Origin: Maribellus comscasis
GTDB lineage: Bacteria; Bacteroidota; Bacteroidia; Bacteroidales; Prolixibacteraceae
Direction of reading: 5' to 3'
DNA length: 64,000 nucleotides
Assembly: GCF_009762775.1 (NCBI RefSeq)
Contig: NZ_CP046401.1
Coordinates: 5,406,001 to 5,470,000 of the forward strand
In this document: piece after piece, positions 34,745 to 44,290 of the stretch
Layout of the letters: the number at the start of each line of letters is the position of its first letter
Position numbering within the stretch: the stretch's first letter is position 1
Made by a program: the position numbers and the translations under genes
The notes under the pieces: generated by a model
What the model saw: the letters and a program-made list of their open reading frames with translations, nothing else
Told to the model about the DNA's origin: nothing
Databases searched by the model: none

Positions 34745-36511
34745 TTATTGAATTGTGTATGTCATTGAAGTAATATCAAAACTCACATACACTGATCCCG
34801 GTGTATAAGTGCCGCCGGAGAATAGTCCGTCGGTTTCATCACCAGTGGAACTGCCTCCAGTGTATATAGAATAGCTTTCTCCTTTTGTCAGATCGGGCGA
34901 CGAGAAAGCAACTGATTGATAATTTTTTGAAGGTTTGTAAGTGAGAATTTCCTCTCCTTTTTCCGATTCAACATGGAAGATGGTTCCGCCTGATTTTGTA
35001 GAATTAAATTTTACCAACACCGAATATTGGTCAGAACTGGAAGCTGGTGCTTCTGCCATTCCTGAACTTCCGGCAGCGATGAGCAGCCCTCCGGTAATCG
35101 TAAACGAACCGTTACAATCGAGTGCTCCGTTTCCACTGTTTGTAGGACCGTCAACCAAAACTGTACCATCCGTCATTTTTATATTACCATTTGAATCGAG
35201 TCCGTCGCCTGAAGCATTGATGTATATGTAAGCTCCGTTGATGTATATATAGTAATTTCCCGACGATGTCGAGCCACCTCCCCAGGGACCGCCTCCTCCC
35301 ATGGCGTCACCTCCGGCAGAGAGGTTAATACCGTCGTCACTCGATTTTATATGAATGGTTCCTTTGTTGATTTCCATATCCCCCTGACCGCTTTCAATTC
35401 CTTCATAAGACTTCGTTATATTAATGTCGCCATCGTTGATAACTAAATCGTAATCTGAATGAATTCCGTCGTCACCTGACGAAATCTCATATGTTCCACT
35501 ATTTATGGTAATGGTTTGGTTTGAGTGAATGGCGTCGTCGGCACAGTTTAGCGAAAAAATACCATCGTCGATAATAATATTTACTCCGGCTTTCAGCCCT
35601 TTTGAGGAAGTACTTTCGTAATAAGAGGAAGTACTTCCACTTGTTGTTAATTCAATTTCAGCATATTCAATCATTAAATCGGTCTCAGCTGAAACAGCAT
35701 CTCCTTTGGCTGAAATATCAAAAGTTCCATCGTAAATTTCAATATATCCTTTGGAGTCGTCGCTGTCATTATCCGATTTTAATCCATCACCATCAGATTC
35801 AACTGTAAAATTTCCATTTTTTATAATGATATAGTCTTTCCCGCGGATGCCATCGTCAACAGCAGTAACGGAAATGTTTCCGCTGGCAATAATTAGTCCG
35901 TCCTTGCTTGTAATACCGTCGTTAAAATTGGCGTCAACAACAAGTGTTCCTTCACCAAAAATTGTGAGGTCCGATTTACTAAAGATTGCAGCGTTGGGTT
36001 CTTCATCTTCTTCATCGTCATAATTGTAAGAACTCCCGTCGGTTAACTTGTTGGTGGTGTTTTCGTTTAAAGCAATCAGTACTTTTTCAGCGCTTTTAAT
36101 ATAGATTGGAGCACTGTTTGAGCAACTAATATCAACACCGTCCAGAATTAAACGAACAATTTCTTCGTCTTCTGTATTCACTATAATTTGTCCGTTGGAA
36201 AGCGTTCCCGAGAAACTGTAATTTCCCGCGGCGCCAATAACTATGTTTCCCGATTCAATAGTCACATCATCTGAACTTTCAGTGGCAGAACTTCCATTCA
36301 GACTAATTTGAGTTACACTGTTGCTGTCCCACGTATAGTCAGCAGTATCATCGTGATCACCTGCGTTATTGGTAACAGCTTCTTCAATCGTCTCTTCATT
36401 TACAACATCTTGCTGCTCTTCCTCTTCAGTTCCTGTTCCCGGAGTTAAACCCTCGCAAGAAGCAAATAGAACAGTTACCACTGCCCAGGCATAAAAAAAC
36501 CATTTTTTCAT
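34745..36511 (-). CDS. carbohydrate-binding beta-helix lipoprotein (DUF4353/Cthe_2159 type)
   Basis: A 588-residue surface or periplasmic lipoprotein when started at ATG 36511 (MKKWFFYAWAVVTVLFASC); an ATG at 36541 would add ten residues ahead of the signal peptide. After an acidic Glu/Thr-rich linker, residues about 60-430 form repeated short beta strands with Asp-Gly turns (GDDGIHSDYDLVIN, DDGINLSAGGDA), the pattern of Cthe_2159-like right-handed beta helices that bind acidic polysaccharide and calcium. A Gly-rich segment and an Ig-like C-terminal part follow. It is the first gene of the VTC cluster, whose genes are 5-54 bases apart. Confidence 0.87.
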   Translation of the reverse strand: MKKWFFYAWAVVTVLFASCEGLTPGTGTEEEEQQDVVNEETIEEAVTNNAGDHDDTADYTWDSNSVTQISLNGSSATESSDDVTIESGNIVIGAAGNYSFSGTLSNGQIIVNTEDEEIVRLILDGVDISCSNSAPIYIKSAEKVLIALNENTTNKLTDGSSYNYDDEEDEEPNAAIFSKSDLTIFGEGTLVVDANFNDGITSKDGLIIASGNISVTAVDDGIRGKDYIIIKNGNFTVESDGDGLKSDNDSDDSKGYIEIYDGTFDISAKGDAVSAETDLMIEYAEIELTTSGSTSSYYESTSSKGLKAGVNIIIDDGIFSLNCADDAIHSNQTITINSGTYEISSGDDGIHSDYDLVINDGDINITKSYEGIESGQGDMEINKGTIHIKSSDDGINLSAGGDAMGGGGPWGGGSTSSGNYYIYINGAYIYINASGDGLDSNGNIKMTDGTVLVDGPTNSGNGALDCNGSFTITGGLLIAAGSSGMAEAPASSSDQYSVLVKFNSTKSGGTIFHVESEKGEEILTYKPSKNYQSVAFSSPDLTKGESYSIYTGGSSTGDETDGLFSGGTYTPGSVYVSFDITSMTYTIQ

Positions 36512-36848
36512 ATTCTTAAATGTTTCAGTTTTTACTCTCATAATTTTTACAACTTTGAGTACATTTCCTGTAATGCATATTTTTTTGAATCATTGGATAT
36601 TATCTTAATATCGCCATTCAAAATATTACAGGTTTCGTAAAAAATTAAGTAAAGTCTTTTGTTCCCTTTGAAATTTTATTCTGATTGTTAACCAGTGATT
36701 TCAAAAGCTATTACAGGCAGAAAAGAGATATCCCTACTTTTTGATAAAAAAAACTGAAAATCAATACATTTTGGAGTAACCTGAATATTTTCAGAACATT
36801 GACAAGGGCGGCATGTTTATTTAGTATCGGTTAGGAAAGCAAATTTTT
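36512..36848. other. divergent intergenic region, beta-helix gene / DUF255 gene
   Basis: These 337 AT-rich bases must carry the promoters of the VTC cluster (minus) and the DUF255 gene (plus). No consensus -7/-33 pair, repeat or RNA structure was recognised. Confidence 0.4.
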
Positions 36849-38876
36849 ATGGAGAAAAAATATACAAATGCTCTTATACATTCCAGTTCGCCTTATTTGT
36901 TGCAGCACGCGCATAATCCGGTGAATTGGCAGCCTTGGAGCGATAAAATAACAGAACAGGCACAAAAAGAAGATAAGCTTATTCTGGTCAGTATTGGGTA
37001 TGCCGCGTGTCATTGGTGTCATGTGATGGAACACGAGAGTTTTGAAGATGAGCGTGTAGCAGAGGTGATGAACGATAATTTTATTTGTGTAAAGGTTGAT
37101 CGTGAAGAGCGCCCGGATGTAGATCATTATTACATGACAGCGGTGCAACTTATGCAACGGCAGGGAGGCTGGCCTTTAAATGTAATTGCACTTCCGGACG
37201 GGCGTCCGGTATGGGGGGGTACTTATTTCCCGCGCGAAACATGGATGAGTGATATTTTGGCGGTTGCAGGTTTTTACCGAAAAAACAGGGAACAAACAAT
37301 AGAATACGCAGAAAATCTTCAAAAGGGAATAGAACAGGTTTCGGTTATAGAAGAAAAAGAAAATATTTTGCCGGGAAATTCTAAAATGATTGAAAGTGTG
37401 GTAGGAGAGTGGAGCAAAAGATTTGATTTGGAACATGGCGGACGAACAGGTGCTCCCAAATTCCCGATGCCTGTAACCCTTGAATTTTTACTGCATTTCG
37501 GATGTGTAAAAAATGATAAGTCAGTTCTGGACTATCTAAAACTTACCCTTGAAAAAATGGCACGCGGAGGGATCTATGACCAGGCAGGTGGTGGTTTTGC
37601 ACGTTATTCGGTTGACGAGTTTTGGAAGGTTCCGCACTTTGAAAAAATGTTGTACGACAACGGACAACTGTTAAGTATTTATTCAAAAGGTTATCAGTTA
37701 TTTAAAAACGACGAGTTTAAATTGGTGGTAAAAGAAACAATTGATTTTATTGAACGTGAACTGACAGATGAGTCGGGGGCTTTTTACTCGTCTCTTGATG
37801 CCGACAGTGAAGGAGAGGAAGGAAAATTTTATGTATGGAATGCAAAGGAACTGGAAAAAATTATTGGCGATGATTTCAAGTTGTTTTCAAAATATTTTAA
37901 TGTAAACACCAAAGGTTTCTGGGAACAGGGAAACAACATTTTATTACGCGATGGTTCTGATCCTGAATTTGTTTTTAAAAATGGCATATCGGAAAGCGGA
38001 CTTCAACAAAAAAAGAAAGTTTGGAAAGATAAGCTGATGAATGCCCGCCGGAAGAGAGCTCGCCCGGGACTTGACGATAAAACATTAAGCTCGTGGAACG
38101 CTCTGGTAATCCAGGGACTGCTGGATGCCTACAAAGCTTTTTCTGAAAGACGTTATTTGGAACTGGCCCTTAAAAATGCAACGTTTTTGCAAAATAATAT
38201 TTTGACACAGGACGGGAAATTATTTCATGTCTGGAAAAAAGGGCAAAAGTCGGTTGCTGGATTTCTGGAAGATTATGCATTATTGATTCAGGCTTTTCTT
38301 ACGTTATTTGAGGTAACCAGCGACGAAAAGTGGTTGAAATTAAGCCAAATGTTGGTTGAAATCACATTTCAACACTTTTTTGATGAAAAGAATGAAATGT
38401 TTTTCTTTTCAGAAAAGGACGCAGATTCGACTATTACAAATCATTTTCAAACGGAAGATAATGTTATTCCCGCGGCTAATTCGATTATGGCAAATAATCT
38501 ATACAAGTTGTATTTATTTCTTGGTAAACCGGAATATCTGAATATTGTTAAAAAGATGGTTCAAACTGTTGTTTCCAATTTTCGCAACTACCCGATGGCG
38601 TATGCTAACTGGGGAACTTTAATGCTTAGAATTTATGAGCCTCATTTTGAGCTTGTGGTTTGCGGGCCAAATTCTGAGGCTTTGTTGAAAGAGATTCAAA
38701 AAGACTTCAATCCAAATATGATTGGTTTATTTTCAGCCAAAGAGAGTGAGGTAGCGATTTTTAGTAAGCGGTTTAAAAATGGGGAAGACCTGATTTATGT
38801 TTGTAAGGCCGGAGTTTGTGAATTACCTGTGAAATCTGTTGTAGAGGCTAAAAAGTTACTGGAAACACACAAATGA
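36849..38876 (+). CDS. DUF255/YyaL-type thioredoxin-domain protein
   Basis: A 675-residue protein of the YyaL/spermatogenesis-associated protein 20 family. Residues about 1-165 are a thioredoxin-like domain with a Cys-His-Trp-Cys active site (YAACHWCHVMEHESF) and a cis-Pro region (GGWPLNVIALPDGRPV). The remaining 500 residues are an alpha/alpha toroid typical of glycan-processing folds (YDQAGGGFARYSVD, HFEKMLYDNGQLL, LSSWNALVIQGLLDAY). No signal peptide is seen. The biochemical activity is unknown. Its stop overlaps the next start by 4 bases (ATGA), so the FAD enzyme is a translationally coupled partner. Confidence 0.93.
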   Translation: MEKKYTNALIHSSSPYLLQHAHNPVNWQPWSDKITEQAQKEDKLILVSIGYAACHWCHVMEHESFEDERVAEVMNDNFICVKVDREERPDVDHYYMTAVQLMQRQGGWPLNVIALPDGRPVWGGTYFPRETWMSDILAVAGFYRKNREQTIEYAENLQKGIEQVSVIEEKENILPGNSKMIESVVGEWSKRFDLEHGGRTGAPKFPMPVTLEFLLHFGCVKNDKSVLDYLKLTLEKMARGGIYDQAGGGFARYSVDEFWKVPHFEKMLYDNGQLLSIYSKGYQLFKNDEFKLVVKETIDFIERELTDESGAFYSSLDADSEGEEGKFYVWNAKELEKIIGDDFKLFSKYFNVNTKGFWEQGNNILLRDGSDPEFVFKNGISESGLQQKKKVWKDKLMNARRKRARPGLDDKTLSSWNALVIQGLLDAYKAFSERRYLELALKNATFLQNNILTQDGKLFHVWKKGQKSVAGFLEDYALLIQAFLTLFEVTSDEKWLKLSQMLVEITFQHFFDEKNEMFFFSEKDADSTITNHFQTEDNVIPAANSIMANNLYKLYLFLGKPEYLNIVKKMVQTVVSNFRNYPMAYANWGTLMLRIYEPHFELVVCGPNSEALLKEIQKDFNPNMIGLFSAKESEVAIFSKRFKNGEDLIYVCKAGVCELPVKSVVEAKKLLETHK

Positions 38877-39919
38877 AAAAGGTAGAGTTTTTAGTTGTAG
38901 GACAAGGCTTAGCCGGTACAATGCTTGCCTTTGAGATGTTAAAAAAAAGTTTAAGTTTTCACATTGTTTCTTCGCCTGAAAAGAGGAAAGCCTCGTTGGT
39001 TGCAGCGGGAATGGTAAATCCGTTGGTTTTTAAACGCCTTACAAAAAGTTGGCTGGCGGATAAACTGGTTCCGGTAATGAAAGAAAGATATCAAAACCTT
39101 GAGAATGTGCTGGGAGAGCGTCTCTTTTTTGAAAAAGATATTCTAAAACCTTTGTCGGCACAGGAAAAACAACTTTGGCAGGAAAGAAAATTTTTGCCTG
39201 AGTTTTCAAGCTTTATTAGGGAAATAACGAATGAGGCACCAGTGGAAAATATTTCTGATGCTGCCGGTTTTGGAATTGTTACTCATTCGGGGTATTTAAA
39301 TTTGGTGAAATTTTTAAAATTGTCGGAAGACTATTTTCGGTCTGAAAGCCTGTTGACGGAAATAGACTTTTTGTTTCAAAAGTTTGAACCTCAATGTTCA
39401 AATTTTGAGGTTGGAGGAATTGTGGCCGAAAAGATTGTATTCTGCGAGGGGGCACATCTTAGGCAAAATCCATTCTTTGATTTTGTAAAGCTAAAACCTG
39501 TAAAAGGAGAAGTGCTGCAAATTTTTGCTCCGGAACTTTCAGAAAAATATATTTTAAATAAAGGAGTATTTGTATTGCCGGTTGGTCATCATCGTTTTAA
39601 AGTTGGTTCAACATATGAGTGGCAGGATTTGACTGAAAAGCCAACCAAAGAGGGCAAAAAATCGATTGCAGAACGATTGGATAATTTAGTCAGTGTTAAT
39701 TATTCTATTGAAAATCACTGGGCTGGCATTCGTCCCGCAATTGCTGACAGACGGCCGGTTTTAGGTGAACATCCCAATTATAGTAAATTATTTATTTTTA
39801 ACGGCCTTGGAACCAAAGGAGTGATGCTGGCACCATTCTTTGCAAAAGAAATGGTTCGGTACCTTTGTTCCGAAAACTACCAGCTATCAGAGGAGGTTCA
39901 GGTAACCAGATTTGTATGA
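38873..39919 (+). CDS. FAD-dependent oxidoreductase (DAO family)
   Basis: A 348-residue flavoprotein of the D-amino-acid oxidase/glycine oxidase fold. The FAD motif is FLVVGQGLAGTMLAFEML at residues 5-22, followed by the flavin-contact segment SLVAAGMVNPL. The C-terminal FAD segment WAGIRPAIADRRPVLGEHP with FNGLGTKGVMLAPFFA is characteristic. It probably oxidises an amine or amino acid. It is related in fold to the MnmC oxidase domain but has no methyltransferase half. It overlaps the DUF255 gene by 4 bases and converges on the lipoprotein gene at 39937. Confidence 0.9.
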   Translation: MKKVEFLVVGQGLAGTMLAFEMLKKSLSFHIVSSPEKRKASLVAAGMVNPLVFKRLTKSWLADKLVPVMKERYQNLENVLGERLFFEKDILKPLSAQEKQLWQERKFLPEFSSFIREITNEAPVENISDAAGFGIVTHSGYLNLVKFLKLSEDYFRSESLLTEIDFLFQKFEPQCSNFEVGGIVAEKIVFCEGAHLRQNPFFDFVKLKPVKGEVLQIFAPELSEKYILNKGVFVLPVGHHRFKVGSTYEWQDLTEKPTKEGKKSIAERLDNLVSVNYSIENHWAGIRPAIADRRPVLGEHPNYSKLFIFNGLGTKGVMLAPFFAKEMVRYLCSENYQLSEEVQVTRFV

Positions 39920-39936
39920 TTTTAATCTATTCGAAA

Positions 39937-41697
39937 CTAATCGTTGGTTGAATAGGTATATTTTGCCTCGCTTAAAATCTCCGATGGAATAGTAAATCCA
40001 ATATCAGTAGCGGTTTTAGTATTTAACGCGATCACGTCAGTGCTAAAATACTTTATCTCTTCTTCGTCCGGATTTGCCCCCAACAGCACAGCTGCTATTT
40101 GTTCTCCTGTACTTGATGCAAGTTTTTCATAATCAATAGAAATTGAAGCGAGTGCTCCATCTTCACAATGTTGGAAAGAGTCTCCTATTACCGGGATTTT
40201 GTCTTTGATTGCCAAACCGGTTAGTTCAGTCATACCGTCGCTTACTGTGTTGTCGGCAGCCACCAAAATAGCTTCAATATTACTGTTATTGGCCAGCGAC
40301 CAGTATCCTTCGTAGACAGCATTTATTGACGGAATTCCAACTGAAGTAAAATTTAGATTATAGAATCGCATTAACGAAACTAACTGACTTTGAGCAAACG
40401 CAGAATTCGATTCATAAGGATTGTATAATCTTCCTGCATTTTTTAAATTGGGCATAATTCTTTTAACAAAAGAAAGATAATCGTTAAAGTTGGTGGCATC
40501 AGATAATCCGGTTAGATTTCCTCTTGTATCTAAAATTCCTGATGATTCGGGGTCGGTCACATAGGTGAAAATTAAAGGGATTTCTTCGGGAACATTATTT
40601 ACTGCGGCTTGTGAAGCAGGTGTGGAAACGGAAAGAAAGATATCAACATCTGCATCAAGTATTTCCTGAATCAAATCAAACAAACGGGATGCATCATTGT
40701 CGGCATCTCTTTCAATGAACTGAATAAAATTGGTCTCTGACAAACCCAGCTCAGACAGTTTTTCTTTCATGCCTCCGGTGATACTGGTTGCTACTGATGA
40801 TTTATTGTAATAAAGGATTCCAACCCTGGCTGAAGATTTGGTTATTTTTATTTTGTCTCCTGCATTTATGGCGTAGCGAAGACTTAAATCTCCAACATTT
40901 ACAGCAAGTCTCAATTTAAGAGAGGCATCAATAAACCCAACATTTTGGCTGTTCCCGACAGAAGAATAGGTGGTTCCAAGTTTTGCAAAAAAAGTTTTTT
41001 CTCCGTTTATTTCAATTTTTAACAAATCACCAAGATCGAATTCTGACATTAAATCATTTGAAATATTGGAATGGCAATTTCCAAAATTATCAATATATAA
41101 TATTTGTCCTGTAATTGTCGTTCCGTTTTTATTGGGTTGAGAAATTTGAATAGTTTCCGGGGAATTTAAAATTTCGCCAAAATTTGATAACGGCTTATCT
41201 TCTAATAAAGCCACCGTTGCAGAAGAATAGAAATCTTCAATAGACATATTTTGATAGTTCCCGCCTTCCAAAACATCGCTGTTGGTAACGGAATAAAATT
41301 CTGACAGCTCACCGTTAAGCATTAATCTTGAAGCAACACCATTGTCTGGTATCAGGTATCGTCGGCCACTGTTATCTTTACAAACCATTCGTCCACTCCC
41401 TGCACCGGGTTCAACAATCACAACAAAGTAAGTATTGTCGGGATAGCTTTTGGCCGCGACTTCAAGATGGTAGGTTGCTTCATATAAATCAAACGATTTT
41501 GTTTTTATGTAGTCGATGTAAGCGTTTTTGTATATCTGGCGAATTGAGCCCATCACATTGATAATAATATCACTGCTTTCAATATTATCTGATATCAATA
41601 CTACCGAAGGTGAGTCAACAAGCTCATCTTTTGTCAGGTCGTCACTACACGACAAGGTAAACAAAAGGGACAGGGTAAAGAATAATATTTTTTTCAT
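39937..41697 (-). CDS. lipoprotein fusing a SAM-hydrolase/halogenase-like domain to an ABC substrate-binding domain
   Basis: ATG at 41697 gives 586 residues with a lipobox Cys at 17 (LLFTLSCSDD); the open frame to 41742 would put 15 polar residues ahead of the signal peptide. Residues about 31-285 match the S-adenosylmethionine hydrolase/chlorinase/fluorinase fold (DUF62, SAM_HAT): VVLISDN, VIVEPGAGSG, YLIPDNGVASRLM and a C-terminal half with GQILYIDNFGNCHSNIS, YSSVGNSQNVGFID and LAVNVGD. The catalytic features are altered: Asp of VDPG is Glu, and the FHGRD His/Arg site reads NMSIED. Residues about 289-586 match the PF04392 ABC substrate-binding family (VGILYYNKSS, LSVSTPASQAAVNN, IFTYVTDPESSGI). 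No permease or ATPase gene is adjacent. Function unknown; ligand binding, possibly of an adenosyl or amino-acid compound, is inferred. Confidence 0.85.
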   Translation of the reverse strand: MKKILFFTLSLLFTLSCSDDLTKDELVDSPSVVLISDNIESSDIIINVMGSIRQIYKNAYIDYIKTKSFDLYEATYHLEVAAKSYPDNTYFVVIVEPGAGSGRMVCKDNSGRRYLIPDNGVASRLMLNGELSEFYSVTNSDVLEGGNYQNMSIEDFYSSATVALLEDKPLSNFGEILNSPETIQISQPNKNGTTITGQILYIDNFGNCHSNISNDLMSEFDLGDLLKIEINGEKTFFAKLGTTYSSVGNSQNVGFIDASLKLRLAVNVGDLSLRYAINAGDKIKITKSSARVGILYYNKSSVATSITGGMKEKLSELGLSETNFIQFIERDADNDASRLFDLIQEILDADVDIFLSVSTPASQAAVNNVPEEIPLIFTYVTDPESSGILDTRGNLTGLSDATNFNDYLSFVKRIMPNLKNAGRLYNPYESNSAFAQSQLVSLMRFYNLNFTSVGIPSINAVYEGYWSLANNSNIEAILVAADNTVSDGMTELTGLAIKDKIPVIGDSFQHCEDGALASISIDYEKLASSTGEQIAAVLLGANPDEEEIKYFSTDVIALNTKTATDIGFTIPSEILSEAKYTYSTND

Positions 41698-42226
41698 TTG
41701 TTTTTGGTTTTTTTGATTTAATGGTTGCTCGCTTGCCGGCAATCCTTTTTTGCTTTAAAGCGGATTTGGTTTCAATTAAAGGTTTGTTTACGGTGAGTAA
41801 AATTAGTTGTATTTCAAATAAAAAGATATAAGAATAACGCTGATTTTTAAGTAAAAGATCCTGAATAAATCAATAATCTGGTTGTGCTGAAGCAAAAAAT
41901 TGTTGGAAAATTCCGGCACCAAACAAAATTATCATTTTAATCTTTTAAGTCGACAATATCGGCAGTCCTTGATTTTATATATCTCGTCAATAATCGGGAA
42001 GCTTACATAAAAAAAGCAATCCCGGCGTCCATTCCGGGATTGCTAACTAACTTTTCTTATTATTAAAATCCGTTTTTGTAATAAAAAAGATAGGGTTTGT
42101 AATGATTCAAAGATAGGATGTCTTTTTATTCCAACAATAAATCCGAAACTGAATCGAATGGTAAAAAAGACTGATTTTGAAGTTCAAAAAAACCTACGCG
42201 TTTTTATATATATAGTTTTTGATGTT
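41698..42226. other. intergenic region between lipoprotein and prolyl oligopeptidase genes
   Basis: A 529-base gap on a minus-strand run. It contains the strong terminator at 42009-42044 and, nearer 41698, the promoter region of the fusion lipoprotein. No open frame or consensus promoter is supported. Confidence 0.45.
42009..42044 (-). terminator. rho-independent terminator of the prolyl oligopeptidase gene
   Basis: AGCAATCCCGG (42015-42025) and CCGGGATTGCT (42034-42044) form a perfect 11-bp GC-rich stem with an 8-base loop. On the minus strand seven U residues follow. It lies 183 bases after the stop at 42227, so the transcript has a long 3-prime tail. Confidence 0.9.
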
Positions 42227-44290
42227 TTAATTCATCAGCTTCATTTGGAGGTAGGTGAAAATAAGCGCGTACATCCTTGCTCGTTGTTCATTGGTTGAAG
42301 CGGCTGCGTGTCCACCCTCTGTATTTTCGAAATAGTAAATTTTATAGCCTATGTCGCTCATTTTTGCCACCATTTTACGTGCGTGTCCCGGATGAACACG
42401 GTCGTCGCGGGTTGAGGTAGTAAAAAATACTTCAGGGTAATTCATCCCTTTTTTTACATTTTGATAGGGAGAGTACTTGCTGATATATTCCCATTCCTCC
42501 GGAATATCTGGGTTTCCGTATTCCGCCATCCAGCTTGCTCCGGCCAGCAGTTTGTTGTATCTTTTCATATCAAGTAAAGGAACGGCACAAACAACCGCCT
42601 GATACAGATCCGGTCGTTGGGTAAAGGCAACGCCAACTAAAAGTCCGCCGTTGCTTCCGCCAAAAATACCAAGCTTTTTGGGAGATGTAATTTTTCTGGA
42701 AACCAGATCTTCAGCAACAGCATGAAAATCGTCATACACCCGCTGGCGATTAGCTTTTAATCCCGCCTGATGCCACTTGGGGCCAAATTCTCCGCCACCA
42801 CGAATATTTGCCAAAACATATACTCCTCCCTTTTCAAGCCAGGCAGTGCCGGTAGTTGCTGAATAACTCGGTAACTCAGGCACTTCAAAACCTCCATACG
42901 CGTATAAAAGAGTTGGATTATTACTGTCGGGTTTCATATTCTTTGGCCCCACAACAAAATATGGAATTTTTGTTCCGTCTTTTGATGTTGTTTCAAATTG
43001 TTGGACTTTGTATTTTTCAGTAGGGAAGAACGTTGGAAGCGATTTTACTTTGTTGTAATCCCCTGTTGCTGCATCTCCGTAAAACAGAGTCGCCGGCTCA
43101 AGAAAGTTTTCAAAATAAAAGAAAAAGTTATCACTGTTTTCGTCGGAGGCAGCCAAAGAAATATTTCCAAGTTCAGGAGTGTTTATTTTGTGTTTGCGCC
43201 ACGAACCGTCCCATTTATATGTATACAACTCACCTTTTACATTGTTGAGCATATTTACCAGTAACATATTTTTTGTTGAAGAAAGACCCGCTACGCTGGA
43301 ACGCTCATCGGGTTCAACCAAAAGATAGAAGTCTGGTTTTCCGCGAAGTAAATCGTTGTATTTGGCGGTAATTACAGAGCCTTGTTTATAAAACTGATCA
43401 TTCACTTCCCAGTCTGATTTTAAGCGTAGAATAACCATATCATTTACTATTCCTGCTAACTCAATATCATCGGGCAGCTCAAGTTTAACCAGCTTTCCTT
43501 TTTCAAGAACATAGTACTGTGCCGTGTAAAAGGTCATGTATCTCATAATGAGTTGGTAGGTTTTGTCCTGTGTTGGAATTGTATATCCCCAAACCCCCAT
43601 ATTATCTTTTTCACCTTCAAAAACCAGTTTTGCATCTTTTAACTCCGTTCCACGTTTCCATATTTTTACCTGGCGCGGATATCCTGATGTAGTAACTCCA
43701 TCACCAAAATCAGTCGAAACCATCAGCGTATTTTTATCAATCCAGCTTGTATTTCCTTTTGCCTCGGGAACATAAAAACCGTTTTCAACAAAAGATTTGG
43801 TTTCGACATCAAATTCTTTTATAACAACGGCATCTCCACCGCCTTTTGAAAGACTTATAAGGAATTTATTATAGTCAGGATAAAGCCCCGAAGCACCTTT
43901 AAATACCCATTTTATGTTGTCTTTCCCGGAAAGATTGTCGATGTCAAGAATTATTTCCCACTCAGGGGTTTTACTTAAATAGCTTTTTATCGTGGTCCTT
44001 CTCCAGATACCTCTTTCATGTTCCTTATCCTGCCAGAAATTGTAAATGAAATTACCAAAGATTGTGGGCTCGGGAATACGATCCGTTGAATTGTATATTT
44101 CAAGATTTTTATTGTAAATCCCTTTATAACTGTTATGTTCTGTTAAAACAGCCAGCGTTTTTTTATTCCATTCTTCCACCCAGTTGAGTGCCTTTTCATT
44201 TTCAACGTCTTCGAGCCACAGGTAGGAATCGTTTTGTGCAAAACTTAGTTGTGTCATAATAACAAATAAAATTAAGCTGTACTTTTTCAT
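42227..44290 (-). CDS. prolyl oligopeptidase family serine peptidase (S9A)
   Basis: A 687-residue exported peptidase cutting short peptides after proline. ATG at 44290 opens a signal peptide (MKKYSLILFVIMTQLSFAQ); a GTG two codons upstream is less likely. Residues about 25-400 form the seven-bladed propeller gate (IPEPTIFGNFIYNFWQD, WIDKNTLMVSTDFG). The hydrolase domain has TSKDGTKIPYFVV, the oxyanion segment NIRGGGEFG, nucleophile Ser near 546 in GIFGGSNGGLLVG, Asp near 630 in TRDDRVHPGHARK and His near 662 in EGGHAAAS. The triad is complete and the length is normal. It is a single-gene unit. Confidence 0.95.
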   Translation of the reverse strand: MKKYSLILFVIMTQLSFAQNDSYLWLEDVENEKALNWVEEWNKKTLAVLTEHNSYKGIYNKNLEIYNSTDRIPEPTIFGNFIYNFWQDKEHERGIWRRTTIKSYLSKTPEWEIILDIDNLSGKDNIKWVFKGASGLYPDYNKFLISLSKGGGDAVVIKEFDVETKSFVENGFYVPEAKGNTSWIDKNTLMVSTDFGDGVTTSGYPRQVKIWKRGTELKDAKLVFEGEKDNMGVWGYTIPTQDKTYQLIMRYMTFYTAQYYVLEKGKLVKLELPDDIELAGIVNDMVILRLKSDWEVNDQFYKQGSVITAKYNDLLRGKPDFYLLVEPDERSSVAGLSSTKNMLLVNMLNNVKGELYTYKWDGSWRKHKINTPELGNISLAASDENSDNFFFYFENFLEPATLFYGDAATGDYNKVKSLPTFFPTEKYKVQQFETTSKDGTKIPYFVVGPKNMKPDSNNPTLLYAYGGFEVPELPSYSATTGTAWLEKGGVYVLANIRGGGEFGPKWHQAGLKANRQRVYDDFHAVAEDLVSRKITSPKKLGIFGGSNGGLLVGVAFTQRPDLYQAVVCAVPLLDMKRYNKLLAGASWMAEYGNPDIPEEWEYISKYSPYQNVKKGMNYPEVFFTTSTRDDRVHPGHARKMVAKMSDIGYKIYYFENTEGGHAAASTNEQRARMYALIFTYLQMKLMN

